Shown here: piece by piece, positions 27,663-38,676 of the stretch
Layout of the letters: the number at the start of each line of letters is the position of its first letter
Numbering within the stretch: position 1 is the first letter of the stretch
Origin: Mycobacterium cookii
GTDB lineage: Bacteria > Actinomycetota > Actinomycetes > Mycobacteriales > Mycobacteriaceae
Direction of reading: 5' to 3'
Length of the DNA stretch: 64,000 bases
Assembly (NCBI RefSeq): GCF_010727945.1
Contig: NZ_AP022569.1
Coordinates: forward strand, 496,001 to 560,000
The notes under the pieces: model-generated
The model's database searches: none
Told to the model about the DNA's origin: nothing
The model's input: only the letters and a program-made list of their open reading frames with translations
Position numbers and translations under genes: made by a program

Positions 27663-29365
27663 GAATATTCAGCGTAAGCGCCGGGCAGCGCCGCGGGCTG
27701 CGGGGTCTGGCCGGTGGGCAGCGGATCCTGCTCCGCCCCGTCGGATTTCGGCTCCTCTTCGTCCAGCGGCCGCCACGGCAACCGGTGGTACGTCGCCGCG
27801 ATGAGCAGCAGCACGATGACCGTGCTGGCGACCGTCGCGTCCACGATCTGAAACAGCGCGAACCGGTCCCCGTTGGCCGTCGGGCCGAAGATGCCCACCA
27901 CCAGCGTGACCACGATCACCGCTACCCGGAATCCCGGACGCGTCGCCCAGGCCGCCAGCGGAATGATCGCCCACAACAGGTACCACGGCTGCACCACCGG
28001 AAACAGCAGCACTGTGCCGCCCAGTGCGACGCCGAGCCCGCCGACCGGATGCAGCCGGCCACGCAGCACGGCCATCAACAGCCAGGCGACCATCACCGCG
28101 ATGATCAGCACGCCGATGCCACGGGTCAGCGACAGCACGGCGGTGGTGTGATCGCCCAGACCGAGCAGGATGCCGACCTGCCCGGTGCCCAAAGCGAGCA
28201 GCGTCGGCGGCGACATCCAACTCCGCACCACGTTGGCGGTGCCCAGGGTGAAGATCCAGCCGAAGCCCAGGCGGCTGGCCGAGCCGACGGCGGCCATCAC
28301 CGCCAGCGACAGCCCCGCCATCAAGGTGCCCGCCAGCAGGAACGACCGCACCGTTGCGCCGTAGCGCTGCGCCAGCGCCATCGTGACGAACCCCAGCGCC
28401 AATAACGAAGGCAGCTTGATCTGCGAGGAGAGCACGATCAGCACCGAACCGGCCAGCAGCATCCCCAACGGCGCCCAGTCCGCCCACTGCCCTCGTGCCC
28501 GCGGCCACGGGCGTGGCCACAGCGGGCGTGCGGAGTCGACACCGCGCAGCGCGAACTCGGTGCCGGCCAGCATCAGCCCGAGCATCGGCGCCTCGTTGTG
28601 GATGCCGGCGACCAGATGCATGATCAGCAGCGGATTGGCCGCCCCCAGCCACAGCGCGCTGACTTCGGCCACACCGCAGCGGCGGGCCAACCGCGGCGTC
28701 GCCCACACGATCAGGCCCACCCCGAGTAGCACGACCAGCCGGTGGAAGAGCACCGCGGCGACGATGTTCTCGCCGGTCAGCGCCGAAATTCCGCGGCCGA
28801 CCCACAAGAACAGCGGTCCGTAGGGCGCCGGGGTCTCCCGCCAGAGGCTGGGCACCGACAGGGTGAAGACGTGGCCGAGGCCCAGGCCGGTCGCCGGGCC
28901 CACCCGATACGGATCCAGTCCCAGCCGGCAGATCTGGCTCTGCGCCAGGTAGGAGTAGACGTCCTTGCTGTACATCGGCGGCGCCACCAGCAGCGGCAGC
29001 ACCCACAGCAACAGCGTGCGGTCCAGGTCACCGCGGGACATCCGCCGCTTACCCAGTGCGAACCGGCCCAGCATCAGCCAGGCGAGGGCCATCATCACCG
29101 CGCCGGTCGTCGTCATCGTCAGCGACACCGTCTGGATCCGCGACGGCAGGTTCAGCAGCCGGACCCCGAACGTCGGGTCCTGGACCACGGGCCGGGCCCC
29201 GGCACCCAACGCCCCGATGCCCATCAGCACCGTGCCGGTGGCCCCGAACACCCGGGTGCGGCCGAGTGCGATCTTCTCCGCTTTGTTGAGCGGCTGACCC
29301 ACCGTCTGCTCGTCGCCGTGCAAGCTGGCGATCGAGGAACTCAGCGTGTGCTGGCGGGCTGCCAT
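27659..29365 (-). CDS. mptB: alpha-(1->6)-mannopyranosyltransferase MptB
   Basis: GT-C fold membrane glycosyltransferase using polyprenyl-phosphomannose to build the mannan core of lipomannan and lipoarabinomannan. The product from ATG 29365 is 568 residues with about 13 hydrophobic segments; the periplasmic loop after the early helices contains MYSKDVYSYLAQSQICRLGLD, typical of the family. Open frame continues to 29539 only because the upstream 57-bp repeat lacks stops in this frame; those codons give a repeated Arg/Cys-rich peptide and are not credible. Corresponds to Rv1459c. Confidence 0.92.
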   Translation of the reverse strand: MAARQHTLSSSIASLHGDEQTVGQPLNKAEKIALGRTRVFGATGTVLMGIGALGAGARPVVQDPTFGVRLLNLPSRIQTVSLTMTTTGAVMMALAWLMLGRFALGKRRMSRGDLDRTLLLWVLPLLVAPPMYSKDVYSYLAQSQICRLGLDPYRVGPATGLGLGHVFTLSVPSLWRETPAPYGPLFLWVGRGISALTGENIVAAVLFHRLVVLLGVGLIVWATPRLARRCGVAEVSALWLGAANPLLIMHLVAGIHNEAPMLGLMLAGTEFALRGVDSARPLWPRPWPRARGQWADWAPLGMLLAGSVLIVLSSQIKLPSLLALGFVTMALAQRYGATVRSFLLAGTLMAGLSLAVMAAVGSASRLGFGWIFTLGTANVVRSWMSPPTLLALGTGQVGILLGLGDHTTAVLSLTRGIGVLIIAVMVAWLLMAVLRGRLHPVGGLGVALGGTVLLFPVVQPWYLLWAIIPLAAWATRPGFRVAVIVVTLVVGIFGPTANGDRFALFQIVDATVASTVIVLLLIAATYHRLPWRPLDEEEPKSDGAEQDPLPTGQTPQPAALPGAYAEYS

Positions 29366-29376
29366 CACAGCAGCGT

Positions 29377-29547
29377 AGCGGCGATCGCAAGCGCGGCGGA
29401 GCCGGGCGCAGCGGGTCGCCGCCATATGACCAGAGCGGCGATCGCAAGCGCGGCGGAGCCGGGCGCAGCGGGTCGCCGCCATATGACCAGAGCGGCGATC
29501 ACAAGCGCGGCGGAGCCGGGCGCAGGGGGTCGCCGCCATGCGACCGG
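29377..29547. repeat. three tandem 57-bp repeats (MIRU-like)
   Basis: Units at 29377-29433, 29434-29490 and 29491-29547. Units 1 and 2 are identical by eye and unit 3 differs at a few bases. Each unit has outer inverted arms GCGGCGA and TCGCCGC. They lie in the mptB-sufR divergent gap, close to where I recall the MIRU16 VNTR of M. tuberculosis. Copy number probably varies between strains. They may also influence both divergent promoters. Confidence 0.9.
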
Positions 29548-29638
29548 CCGCCGCTGGGGCAGGGCCGAACGGGTCAGGTGTGACCAGCGCAACCCCGGCG
29601 GAGGGTAACCTTCCTAGACCCGGCCGCGGAATTGCGTC

Positions 29639-29653
29639 ACACTGGTGTTGTGA
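29639..29653. promoter_or_regulatory. SufR operator
   Basis: ACACTGGTGTTGTGA fits the inverted repeat ACACT-N5-TGTGA that I recall as the binding site of mycobacterial SufR. It overlaps the proposed GTG start of sufR (29650), so the repressor would block its own operon at the very start of the message. A TAACCT element at 29606-29611 could be the -10. Confidence 0.8.
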
Positions 29654-30420
29654 AATTCCCGCCCCCCGTCACAGGTGCCGAAGCCGCAGCAGCAGCGACG
29701 CACGACGGACAGACCCGCAGCGCCGTCATACGGCTGCTGCTGGAGTCCGGGTCAATCACCGCCGGGCAGATCGGCGAACGGCTGGGTCTGTCAGCCGCCG
29801 GGGTGCGCCGTCACCTCGAAGCGCTGATCGACATGGGCGAGGCGGAATCGGTGCCCGGCGCGCCGTGGCAGCAGGCGGGGCGGGGACGGCCGGCCAAGCG
29901 TTACCGGCTGACCTCGACGGGTCGCGCGAAGCTGGACCACAGCTACGACGACCTGGCATCGGCGGCGATGCGTCAACTGCGCGAGATCGGCGGCGAAGAG
30001 GCGGTCCGCAGCTTCGCCCGCCAGCGCATCGACGCGATCCTGTCCGGTGTCGAGGCGGCCGACTCCGACACCGACGAGGAGATCGAGGCCACCGCCGAGC
30101 GCATCGCCGGCGCGCTGTCCAAAGCCGGATATGTCGCAACCACCACCGAGGTCGGCGGTCCGATCCACGGTGTGCAAATCTGTCAGCACCATTGCCCGGT
30201 GTCCCACGTCGCCGAGGAATTCCCCGAGCTGTGCGAAGCCGAGCAGCAAGCCATGGCCGAGGTGCTCGGGACCCACGTGCAGCGGCTGGCGACCATCGTC
30301 AACGGCGACTGCGCCTGCACCACCCACGTGCCGCTCGCCGCCGCTGAAGCCCAACCGTCTGAACTTCGGCGCACAGCCCGCGCCGAAGCCACCACGAGCA
30401 TCAAAGGAGCGTCGCTATGA
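29650..30420 (+). CDS. sufR: SUF operon regulator SufR
   Basis: DNA-binding repressor of the SUF operon that senses Fe-S state. The winged-helix segment [20 protein letters not shown] lies near residue 38, with wing residues [12 protein letters not shown]. The cluster ligands are present in the C-terminal half: [16 protein letters not shown] and [11 protein letters not shown] chose GTG 29650 (256 residues), which sits inside the operator; a TTG at 29632 is possible. It overlaps sufB by 4 bases (ATGA). In M. tuberculosis (Rv1460) the cluster is reported to react with nitric oxide. Confidence 0.92.
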   Translation: MKFPPPVTGAEAAAAATHDGQTRSAVIRLLLESGSITAGQIGERLGLSAAGVRRHLEALIDMGEAESVPGAPWQQAGRGRPAKRYRLTSTGRAKLDHSYDDLASAAMRQLREIGGEEAVRSFARQRIDAILSGVEAADSDTDEEIEATAERIAGALSKAGYVATTTEVGGPIHGVQICQHHCPVSHVAEEFPELCEAEQQAMAEVLGTHVQRLATIVNGDCACTTHVPLAAAEAQPSELRRTARAEATTSIKGASL

Positions 30421-31871
30421 CCCTCACCCCGGAGGCCACCAAGACGGACGTGCCTGCCGCGCCGCTGACCCAGGAGCAGGCGATCGCCTCGCTGGGCCGC
30501 TACGGCTACGGCTGGTCGGACTCCGACGTGGCCGGTGCCAGCGCGCAGCGCGGGCTGTCGGAGGCTGTGGTCCGTGACATCTCGGCGAAGAAGAGCGAGC
30601 CGGAGTGGATGCTGGAGCACCGACTCAAGGCGCTGCGCATCTTCGAGCGCAAGCCGATGCCGAATTGGGGTTCCAACCTCGAGGGCATCCACTTCGACAA
30701 CATCAAGTACTTTGTGCGCTCCAGCGAGAAGCAGGCCGCCACCTGGGATGACCTTCCTGCGGACATCAAGAACACCTACGACAAGCTGGGCATCCCGGAG
30801 GCCGAGAAGCAGCGGCTGGTGTCCGGCGTCGCCGCACAGTACGAATCGGAGGTCGTCTACCACTCGATCCGCGAGGACCTCGAGGCCCTGGGCGTCATCT
30901 TCCTGGACACCGACACCGCGCTGCGCGAGCACCCGGACGTCTTTAAGCAGTATTTCGGCACGGTGATCCCCGCCGGCGACAACAAGTTCTCGGCGCTGAA
31001 CTCCGCGGTCTGGAGCGGAGGATCGTTCATCTACGTCCCGCCGGGCGTGCACGTCGACATCCCGCTGCAGGCCTACTTCCGGATCAACACCGAGAACATG
31101 GGCCAGTTCGAGCGGACGCTGATCATCGTCGACGAGGGTGCCTATGTGCATTACGTCGAAGGCTGTACCGCGCCGATCTACAAGTCGGATTCGCTGCACT
31201 CCGCGGTGGTCGAGATCATCGTCAAGCCCGGCGGACGCTGCCGCTACACCACCATCCAGAACTGGTCGAACAACGTCTACAACCTGGTCACCAAGCGGGC
31301 CCGGGCCGAAGCCGGCGCCACCATGGAGTGGGTCGACGGCAACATCGGGTCCAAGGTCACCATGAAGTACCCGGCGGTTTGGATGACCGGCGAGCACGCC
31401 AAGGGCGAGGTGCTGTCGGTGGCATTCGCCGGCGAAGGCCAGCATCAGGACACCGGCGCCAAGATGCTGCACCTGGCGCCCAACACGTCGAGCAACATCG
31501 TGTCCAAGTCGGTGGCGCGTGGTGGCGGTCGCACCTCCTACCGCGGCCTGGTCCAGATCAACAAGGGCTCACACGGTTCACGCTCCAGCGTGAAATGCGA
31601 TGCGCTGCTGGTGGATACGATCAGTCGCAGCGACACCTACCCCTATGTCGACATCCGCGAGGACGACGTGACGATGGGCCACGAGGCCACCGTGTCCAAG
31701 GTCAGCGCCGATCAGCTCTTCTACCTGATGAGCCGCGGCATGACCGAGGACGAGGCAATGGCGATGGTGGTGCGCGGCTTCGTCGAGCCGATCGCCAAGG
31801 AGTTGCCGATGGAGTACGCCCTGGAGCTCAACCGGCTGATCGAACTGCAGATGGAAGGTGCGGTCGGCTAG
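30417..31871 (+). CDS. sufB: Fe-S cluster assembly protein SufB
   Basis: Scaffold core of the SufBC2D complex. The 484-residue protein is uninterrupted. In M. tuberculosis I recall an intein in this gene, so its absence here is informative. Motifs: [40 protein letters not shown] and [20 protein letters not shown], where conserved Cys and acidic residues accept sulfur and iron. Start ATG 30417 overlaps the sufR stop, and the stop overlaps the sufD GTG by one base, so the operon is tightly coupled. Confidence 0.97.
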   Translation: MTLTPEATKTDVPAAPLTQEQAIASLGRYGYGWSDSDVAGASAQRGLSEAVVRDISAKKSEPEWMLEHRLKALRIFERKPMPNWGSNLEGIHFDNIKYFVRSSEKQAATWDDLPADIKNTYDKLGIPEAEKQRLVSGVAAQYESEVVYHSIREDLEALGVIFLDTDTALREHPDVFKQYFGTVIPAGDNKFSALNSAVWSGGSFIYVPPGVHVDIPLQAYFRINTENMGQFERTLIIVDEGAYVHYVEGCTAPIYKSDSLHSAVVEIIVKPGGRCRYTTIQNWSNNVYNLVTKRARAEAGATMEWVDGNIGSKVTMKYPAVWMTGEHAKGEVLSVAFAGEGQHQDTGAKMLHLAPNTSSNIVSKSVARGGGRTSYRGLVQINKGSHGSRSSVKCDALLVDTISRSDTYPYVDIREDDVTMGHEATVSKVSADQLFYLMSRGMTEDEAMAMVVRGFVEPIAKELPMEYALELNRLIELQMEGAVG

Positions 31872-33057
31872 TGACCAATCTGACTGAAGCGGTTGAGGGT
31901 TCGGCCCTCGCCGCTGCCAACAAGGGCGAGCTGTTCGCCTCGTTCGACGTCAACGCGTTCGAGGTTCCCGGCGGCCGCGACGAACTGTGGCGTTTCACGC
32001 CGCTCAAGCGGCTGCATGGGCTGCACGACGGCTCGGCGCCGGCGACCGGCAGCGCCAAGCTGGCCGTCGGCGAACGGTCCGGGGTGCGGGTCGAGACGGT
32101 CCGGCGCGGCGACGAGCGGCTCGGGCAGGGCGGTGTGCCGGCTGACCGCGTTGCCGCACAGGCCTTTTCGTCGTTCAATGCGGCGACCATCGTCACCGTC
32201 GGCCGCGACACTCAGGTCGCCGAGCCGGTGGAGATCACCGTCGAAGGGCCGGGCCAAGGCGGCGTTGCCTACGGGCACCTGCAGGTGCGGGTCGACGAAC
32301 TCGCCGAAGCGGTCGTCGTCATCGACCATCGCGGCAGTGGAACGTATGCCGACAACGTCGAATTCGTCGTCGGGGACGCGGCCCGGCTCACAGTGGTGTG
32401 GATCGCCGACTGGGCCGACGATGCCGTCCACGTCAGCGCGCAGCACGCCCGGCTGGGTAAGGATGCGGTGCTGAGGCACGTTGCGATCACCCTCGGCGGC
32501 GACGTCGTGCGGATGTCGGCTCAGGTGCGGTTCGACGCACCCGGCGGCGACGCCGAGTTGCTCGGGCTGTACTTCGCCGATGACGGTCAACACCTTGAGT
32601 CGCGGTTGCTGGTCGACCACGCCCGGCCCGACTGCAGGTCCAACGTGCTGTACAAGGGTGCGCTGCAAGGGGATCCGGGATCGAAACGGCCGGACGCCCA
32701 CACGGTCTGGGTCGGCGACGTGTTGATCCGGGCCGAGGCCACCGGCACCGATACCTTCGAGGTCAACCGCAACCTGGTGCTCACCGACGGCGCCCGGGCA
32801 GACTCGGTGCCCAACCTGGAGATCGAGACCGGCGAGATCGTCGGCGCCGGACACGCCAGTGCCACCGGACGATTCGACGACGAGCAGCTGTTCTATCTGC
32901 GTTCCCGCGGCATCCCTGAAGAGCAGGCCCGCCGATTGGTGGTGCGCGGATTCTTCAACGAGATCATCGCCAAGATCGCGGTCCCGGAGATTCGCGAGCG
33001 CCTGACCACAGCCATCGAACACGAACTGGCCATCACGGAATCGAGAATTACCACCTC

Positions 33058-33061
<4 letters not shown>
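31871..33061 (+). CDS. sufD: Fe-S cluster assembly protein SufD
   Basis: Partner of SufB in the SufBC2D scaffold. GTG 31871 overlaps the sufB TAG by one base and gives 396 residues. The C-terminal half has the SufB/D beta-helix pattern, including CRSNVLYKGALQGDPGSK and YLRSRGIPEEQARRLVVRGF, with the conserved His-containing linkage DAHTVW. The open frame reaching back to 31328 is a shadow inside sufB. Ends in an ATGA overlap with sufC. Confidence 0.95.
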
Positions 33062-35087
<2,026 letters not shown>

Positions 35088-35093
35088 ACCGCC

Positions 35094-35555
35094 GTGCGCC
35101 TTGAGCAGATGTATCAGGATGTGATCCTCGATCACTACAAGCATCCGCAGCACCGCGGGTTGCGTGAGCCGTTCGGCGCCGAGGTCTATCACAAGAACCC
35201 GGTCTGCGGTGACGAGATCACGCTGCGGGTGGCGTTGTCGGCCGACGGGGAGACGGTGGACGACGTCTCTTACGACGGCCAAGGCTGTTCGATCAGCCAG
35301 GCGGCCACTTCGGTGCTCACCGAGCAGGTGATCGGGCAAAGCGTCGGGCAGGCGTTGAAGACGGTCACCGCGTTCACCGAGATGGTGTCGTCCCGCGGGA
35401 ACATCACCGGCGACGAGGACGTCATCGGCGACGGCATCGCATTCGCCGGCGTCGCCAAATATCCGGCCCGGGTGAAATGCGCTTTGTTGGGCTGGATGGC
35501 GTTCAAGGATGCGCTGGCCCAGGCCAGTCACGACGTGGAGGAGGTCACCGGATGA
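35094..35555 (+). CDS. sufU: SufU sulfur-transfer protein
   Basis: Zinc-containing acceptor that takes persulfide from SufS. The 153-residue product from GTG 35094 has the three cysteines of the family: NPVCGDEI, GQGCSISQA and RVKCALLGW, plus Asp next to the first. In SufU these hold zinc, which swaps to SufS during transfer. Overlaps sufT by 4 bases (ATGA). Confidence 0.95.
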   Translation: MRLEQMYQDVILDHYKHPQHRGLREPFGAEVYHKNPVCGDEITLRVALSADGETVDDVSYDGQGCSISQAATSVLTEQVIGQSVGQALKTVTAFTEMVSSRGNITGDEDVIGDGIAFAGVAKYPARVKCALLGWMAFKDALAQASHDVEEVTG

Positions 35556-35899
35556 GTGAGATCGCAGCACCGGACAACGAGCTGCTGGGCGACATCGAGG
35601 AGGCCATGCGCGATGTCGTCGACCCCGAATTGGGTATCAACGTCGTCGACCTGGGATTGGTCTACGGAGTCAACCTCGAAGAAGCGGAGGAGGGCACCGT
35701 CGCGCTGATCGACATGACGCTGACGTCGCCGGCCTGCCCGCTGACCGACGTCATCGAAGACCAGTCGCGCAACGCGCTGATCGGCGCCGGCCTGGTCGAC
35801 GAGTTGCGCATCAACTGGGTGTGGAACCCGCCGTGGGGTCCGGACAAGATCACCGACGACGGCCGCGACCAACTCCGCGCGCTGGGCTTCACCGTCTGA
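35552..35899 (+). CDS. sufT: SufT (DUF59/MIP18 family) Fe-S maturation protein
   Basis: 115-residue DUF59 protein, last gene of the SUF operon. Motifs: DVVDPELGINVVDLGLVYG and the conserved Cys in TLTSPACPLTDV. The family helps mature Fe-S clusters on target proteins. ATG 35552 overlaps the sufU stop; the longer frame from 35477 is a shadow. Corresponds to Rv1466. Confidence 0.93.
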   Translation: MSEIAAPDNELLGDIEEAMRDVVDPELGINVVDLGLVYGVNLEEAEEGTVALIDMTLTSPACPLTDVIEDQSRNALIGAGLVDELRINWVWNPPWGPDKITDDGRDQLRALGFTV

Positions 35900-35973
35900 G
35901 CGACGTTTCTAAAAGTCGCGCGAGCCCGGCCTGTCCCTCAGAATTTATCTGACCGACAGAAAGGATCTGCCTT

Positions 35974-36186
35974 ATGACGAAGAAATTGGTGTTCGTCGCG
36001 GCTTGCGCGGCCACCATGGTGCTGGGCACCGGCATCGCCCATGGCGACCCCGCGCCGGGACCTGATCCGAACGGGCCGAAGTGCGACATCTGGAATGGCG
36101 GCGACGACGGAACGAAGTGGGAGCGGGTTCCGTGCGGCTGGGCCTACGGGGAAGAGAAGGGCTGGTACCAACTTCCTCAGGGGTAG
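35974..36186 (+). CDS. small secreted protein of unknown function
   Basis: 70 residues with a clean Sec signal: MTKK, a hydrophobic core, and a likely cut at AHG-DPA. The mature part is about 45 residues, with two Cys (PKCDIW and VPCGWAY) that could form a disulfide and several Trp. An AAAGGA ribosome site lies 8 bases before the ATG. It is followed by a strong terminator, so it is expressed as its own or the last unit. I do not know the family beyond its resemblance to other short mycobacterial exported proteins. Confidence 0.85.
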   Translation: MTKKLVFVAACAATMVLGTGIAHGDPAPGPDPNGPKCDIWNGGDDGTKWERVPCGWAYGEEKGWYQLPQG

Positions 36187-36193
36187 CGACGTC

Positions 36194-36224
36194 ACACGGG
36201 GGGCGGTCTGCGTGCCCCCCGTGT
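36194..36224 (+). terminator. intrinsic terminator-like hairpin
   Basis: Perfect 11-bp stem, ACACGGGGGGC pairing with GCCCCCCGTGT around a 9-base loop, 7 bases after the stop of the small secreted protein. There is no U-tract, which is common for mycobacterial terminators. Confidence 0.8.
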
Positions 36225-36303
36225 CGTCGTCCGCCCGGCTGACAATCTGAACATTCGTCTCTGCAAGGTGTGAAGACGACCTGCCTTGGTTACCCTTGGG
36301 TTC

Positions 36304-37773
36304 GTGACGGATGCCGGGAAAGGCCAAGGGGCCAATCAGCAGACGAATGGCGCGGCACCGCACGTCATCGTGATGTTCGGCGCCACAGGCGATTTGGCTC
36401 GCCGCAAATTGCTGCCCGGCCTTCTGCACCTGAGTTGTTCGCAGCTCGCTCCGGAACTCCGGATCATCGGAACCTCCCTCGACGAACTCGACAGCGAGAC
36501 ATTTCGCAAGCAGGCGCAGAAAGCCTGCAGCGAGTTCGCGCATCACGAAGTGTCAGAGGAATTGGCGGAGCAGTTCATCGCCAACCTGACCTTCGTCTCA
36601 CAGCAGGATGGTCCGGAGGCGCTGGCACGGGCGGTAGCCGAGCAGCGCGAAGTTCTCGGCGGCCAGGCTCCGTTGCTGCACTACCTGAGCGTGCCGCCGT
36701 CGGCGGTGATGCCGGTGATGGACATGCTGCAGAAAGCTGACCTGGTGGAGAACAGCCGGGTCATCATGGAAAAGCCGTTCGGTGTCGATCTGGCTAGCGC
36801 CCGCAAGCTGAATGAGGCCATCCACGAGCGTTTCGAAGAAGAGCAGATCTTCCGCATCGATCACTTCCTGGGCAAAGAAGCGGCGCAGAACATCCTCGCG
36901 TTTCGATTCGCCAACGGGCTGTTCGAGCCGATTTGGAACCGGAACTTCATCGACCACATCCAGATCGACGTGCCGGAGCGGCTGACGGTCGAGACCCGCG
37001 CCAAGTTCTACGAATCCGTCGGGGCGTTCAAAGACATGGTGGTCACCCACCTGTTCCAGATTCTGGCGTTCGTCGCGATGGAGCCGCCCACCGAGCTTGC
37101 GTCGGCGGCGATCAGCGACGAGAAGAACAAAGTGTTCCGCTCGATGCGTCCCCTTGATCCGAATCATGTGGTGCGCGGGCAATACCGGGGCTATCGCGAC
37201 GAGCCCGGGGTGTCCGAAGAGTCGGATGCTGAAACCTTCATCGCCCTGCGATGCGAGATCGACAACTGGCGGTGGGCGGGCGTCCCGTTCTTCCTGCGCA
37301 CCGGCAAGGGCCTCGCCGAAGGCCAGCGCATCATTTCGATCGCGTTCCACGAGCCGCCGCGAAGCATGTTCCCGCCCGGATCCGGTGTGGGATCGAAGGG
37401 TCCGGACCACCTGACCTTCGACCTCGCCGACGTATCGAAGATGTCGCTGTCGTTCTACGGCAAGCGGCCAGGGCCGGGTATGAAGCTGGACAAGCTCAGT
37501 TTGCAGTTCACCATGGAAGAGACCGGCCACGCCGGCGACGTGCTCGAGGCCTACGAGCGTCTGATTCTCGACGCCATGCGTGGAGATCGAACACTGTACA
37601 ACACTGCCGAGGGCATCGAACGGCTCTGGGAGGTGTCAGCGCCGTTGCTCGAGGATCCGCCGCCGGCGCGCACCTACGATCTGGATTCGTGGGGACCCAA
37701 CGCCGTCCACCCACTTATCGCGCCACGCGCATGGCGGCTGCCCTTCGAACGAGGCTGGCGCGGCAAGAAATAA
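36304..37773 (+). CDS. glucose-6-phosphate 1-dehydrogenase (zwf1 type, second copy)
   Basis: Second NADP-dependent glucose-6-phosphate dehydrogenase of the window, about 489 residues from GTG 36304 (frame open to 36286). FGATGDLARRK near residue 25 and active-site RIDHFLGKE near 184 are intact. It differs from the opcA-linked zwf in the Phe of RIDHF and in many surface positions. There is no opcA, gnd or pgl next to it. It could serve a different redox condition or cofactor. Followed 8 bases later by the convergent lipoprotein gene. Confidence 0.93.
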   Translation: MTDAGKGQGANQQTNGAAPHVIVMFGATGDLARRKLLPGLLHLSCSQLAPELRIIGTSLDELDSETFRKQAQKACSEFAHHEVSEELAEQFIANLTFVSQQDGPEALARAVAEQREVLGGQAPLLHYLSVPPSAVMPVMDMLQKADLVENSRVIMEKPFGVDLASARKLNEAIHERFEEEQIFRIDHFLGKEAAQNILAFRFANGLFEPIWNRNFIDHIQIDVPERLTVETRAKFYESVGAFKDMVVTHLFQILAFVAMEPPTELASAAISDEKNKVFRSMRPLDPNHVVRGQYRGYRDEPGVSEESDAETFIALRCEIDNWRWAGVPFFLRTGKGLAEGQRIISIAFHEPPRSMFPPGSGVGSKGPDHLTFDLADVSKMSLSFYGKRPGPGMKLDKLSLQFTMEETGHAGDVLEAYERLILDAMRGDRTLYNTAEGIERLWEVSAPLLEDPPPARTYDLDSWGPNAVHPLIAPRAWRLPFERGWRGKK

Positions 37774-37780
37774 CAGCCGG

Positions 37781-38536
37781 CTAGTGCCGGTGGTGCTCGC
37801 CGCCCGACTCCGGGCACTGGCCGTTGTCGGCCTGCTGGACGGTGATCGCCGTCGCCTGCAGCGCGCCGCCGCCGTCCTTGGTGCCGAGTGCGGTCAGGCA
37901 TTTACCCTGCGCGATCGCCTGTGCGTCGGCGGCGGTCTTCTTGGTGTATTTGGTGGTGTCCGTGACGGTTACGCTGAACTGCGACGAATTCCCGCTCGAG
38001 TCAACGCTATTCACGGTGATGGTGTTGCCGGCGACGGACGCCACCTGACCACGTGTCTGGCGATGCTGGCCCGGCGGCGGGGTCGTGGCCGCGCCGCCCT
38101 GCTGCTTGGGCGCGGGGCATTTGCCGTCGACGGCGGTGCTGATCCGTACCGCTCCGGCGGTGATCGCGCTGCCGCCGGGGGAGTCGCTGTGGTGGTCAGG
38201 GCGCACGCTGACGCAGCTGCCGGTGGTGACATCGGTCAGCTGCGCTGGGGTGAGCTCTGCGACCTTGGTTGACGGTGTGAAGTCGACCGTGGCGGCCCCC
38301 GACTTCTGGCTGACCTGAATCGTGGAGCCCGACACCGAGTCGATCATCCCCTTCACCCAGTCCTTGCCCTCGGGCTTCGCCGACGGCGAGGACGTTGCGG
38401 CGGAGCTGGTGGGGCTCGCCGCGCGCGGCTTGGCGTCGTTCGAGCTGCCGCACGCGGCCAGCGACAGCGCGGCGGCGCCGGCGACTGCGAAGATTGCGAT
38501 GCGGGACAGTTGGGCTGTCGGGATCGTGGCGGGCAT
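37781..38536 (-). CDS. lipoprotein with DUF5666-type repeats (copy A)
   Basis: Predicted surface lipoprotein, 251 residues from ATG 38536 (ribosome site AAAGGA). The lipobox is LSLAACGSS. After a Ser/Pro/Lys-rich linker come two related small beta domains, each with a VSGSTIQV or VAGNTITVNSVD segment, and a later conserved Cys-containing motif (TGSCVSVRP, QGKCLTALG). The last residues are HHRH. The open frame to 38815 is spurious. Paralogue of the next gene; family function unknown, probably envelope. Confidence 0.85.
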   Translation of the reverse strand: MPATIPTAQLSRIAIFAVAGAAALSLAACGSSNDAKPRAASPTSSAATSSPSAKPEGKDWVKGMIDSVSGSTIQVSQKSGAATVDFTPSTKVAELTPAQLTDVTTGSCVSVRPDHHSDSPGGSAITAGAVRISTAVDGKCPAPKQQGGAATTPPPGQHRQTRGQVASVAGNTITVNSVDSSGNSSQFSVTVTDTTKYTKKTAADAQAIAQGKCLTALGTKDGGGALQATAITVQQADNGQCPESGGEHHRH

Positions 38537-38676
38537 CGACGTCCTTTCGATCGCCGGCCTGCGGGCGGCAGACCGGCTCGGGCAACGGCTTTCACGATCG
38601 ATGCCGGCGCTGAGCGCAGGCTGGAGGCCGATTAAGAGGGCGCTATGTATGCGGCGCCGGACCCTGCTGCCGGGCC

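Noticed and set aside
29366..29539. N-terminal extension of MptB through the 57-bp repeats
   Set aside because: It encodes a perfectly repeated Arg/Cys-rich peptide dictated by the DNA repeat; the normal start is ATG 29365.
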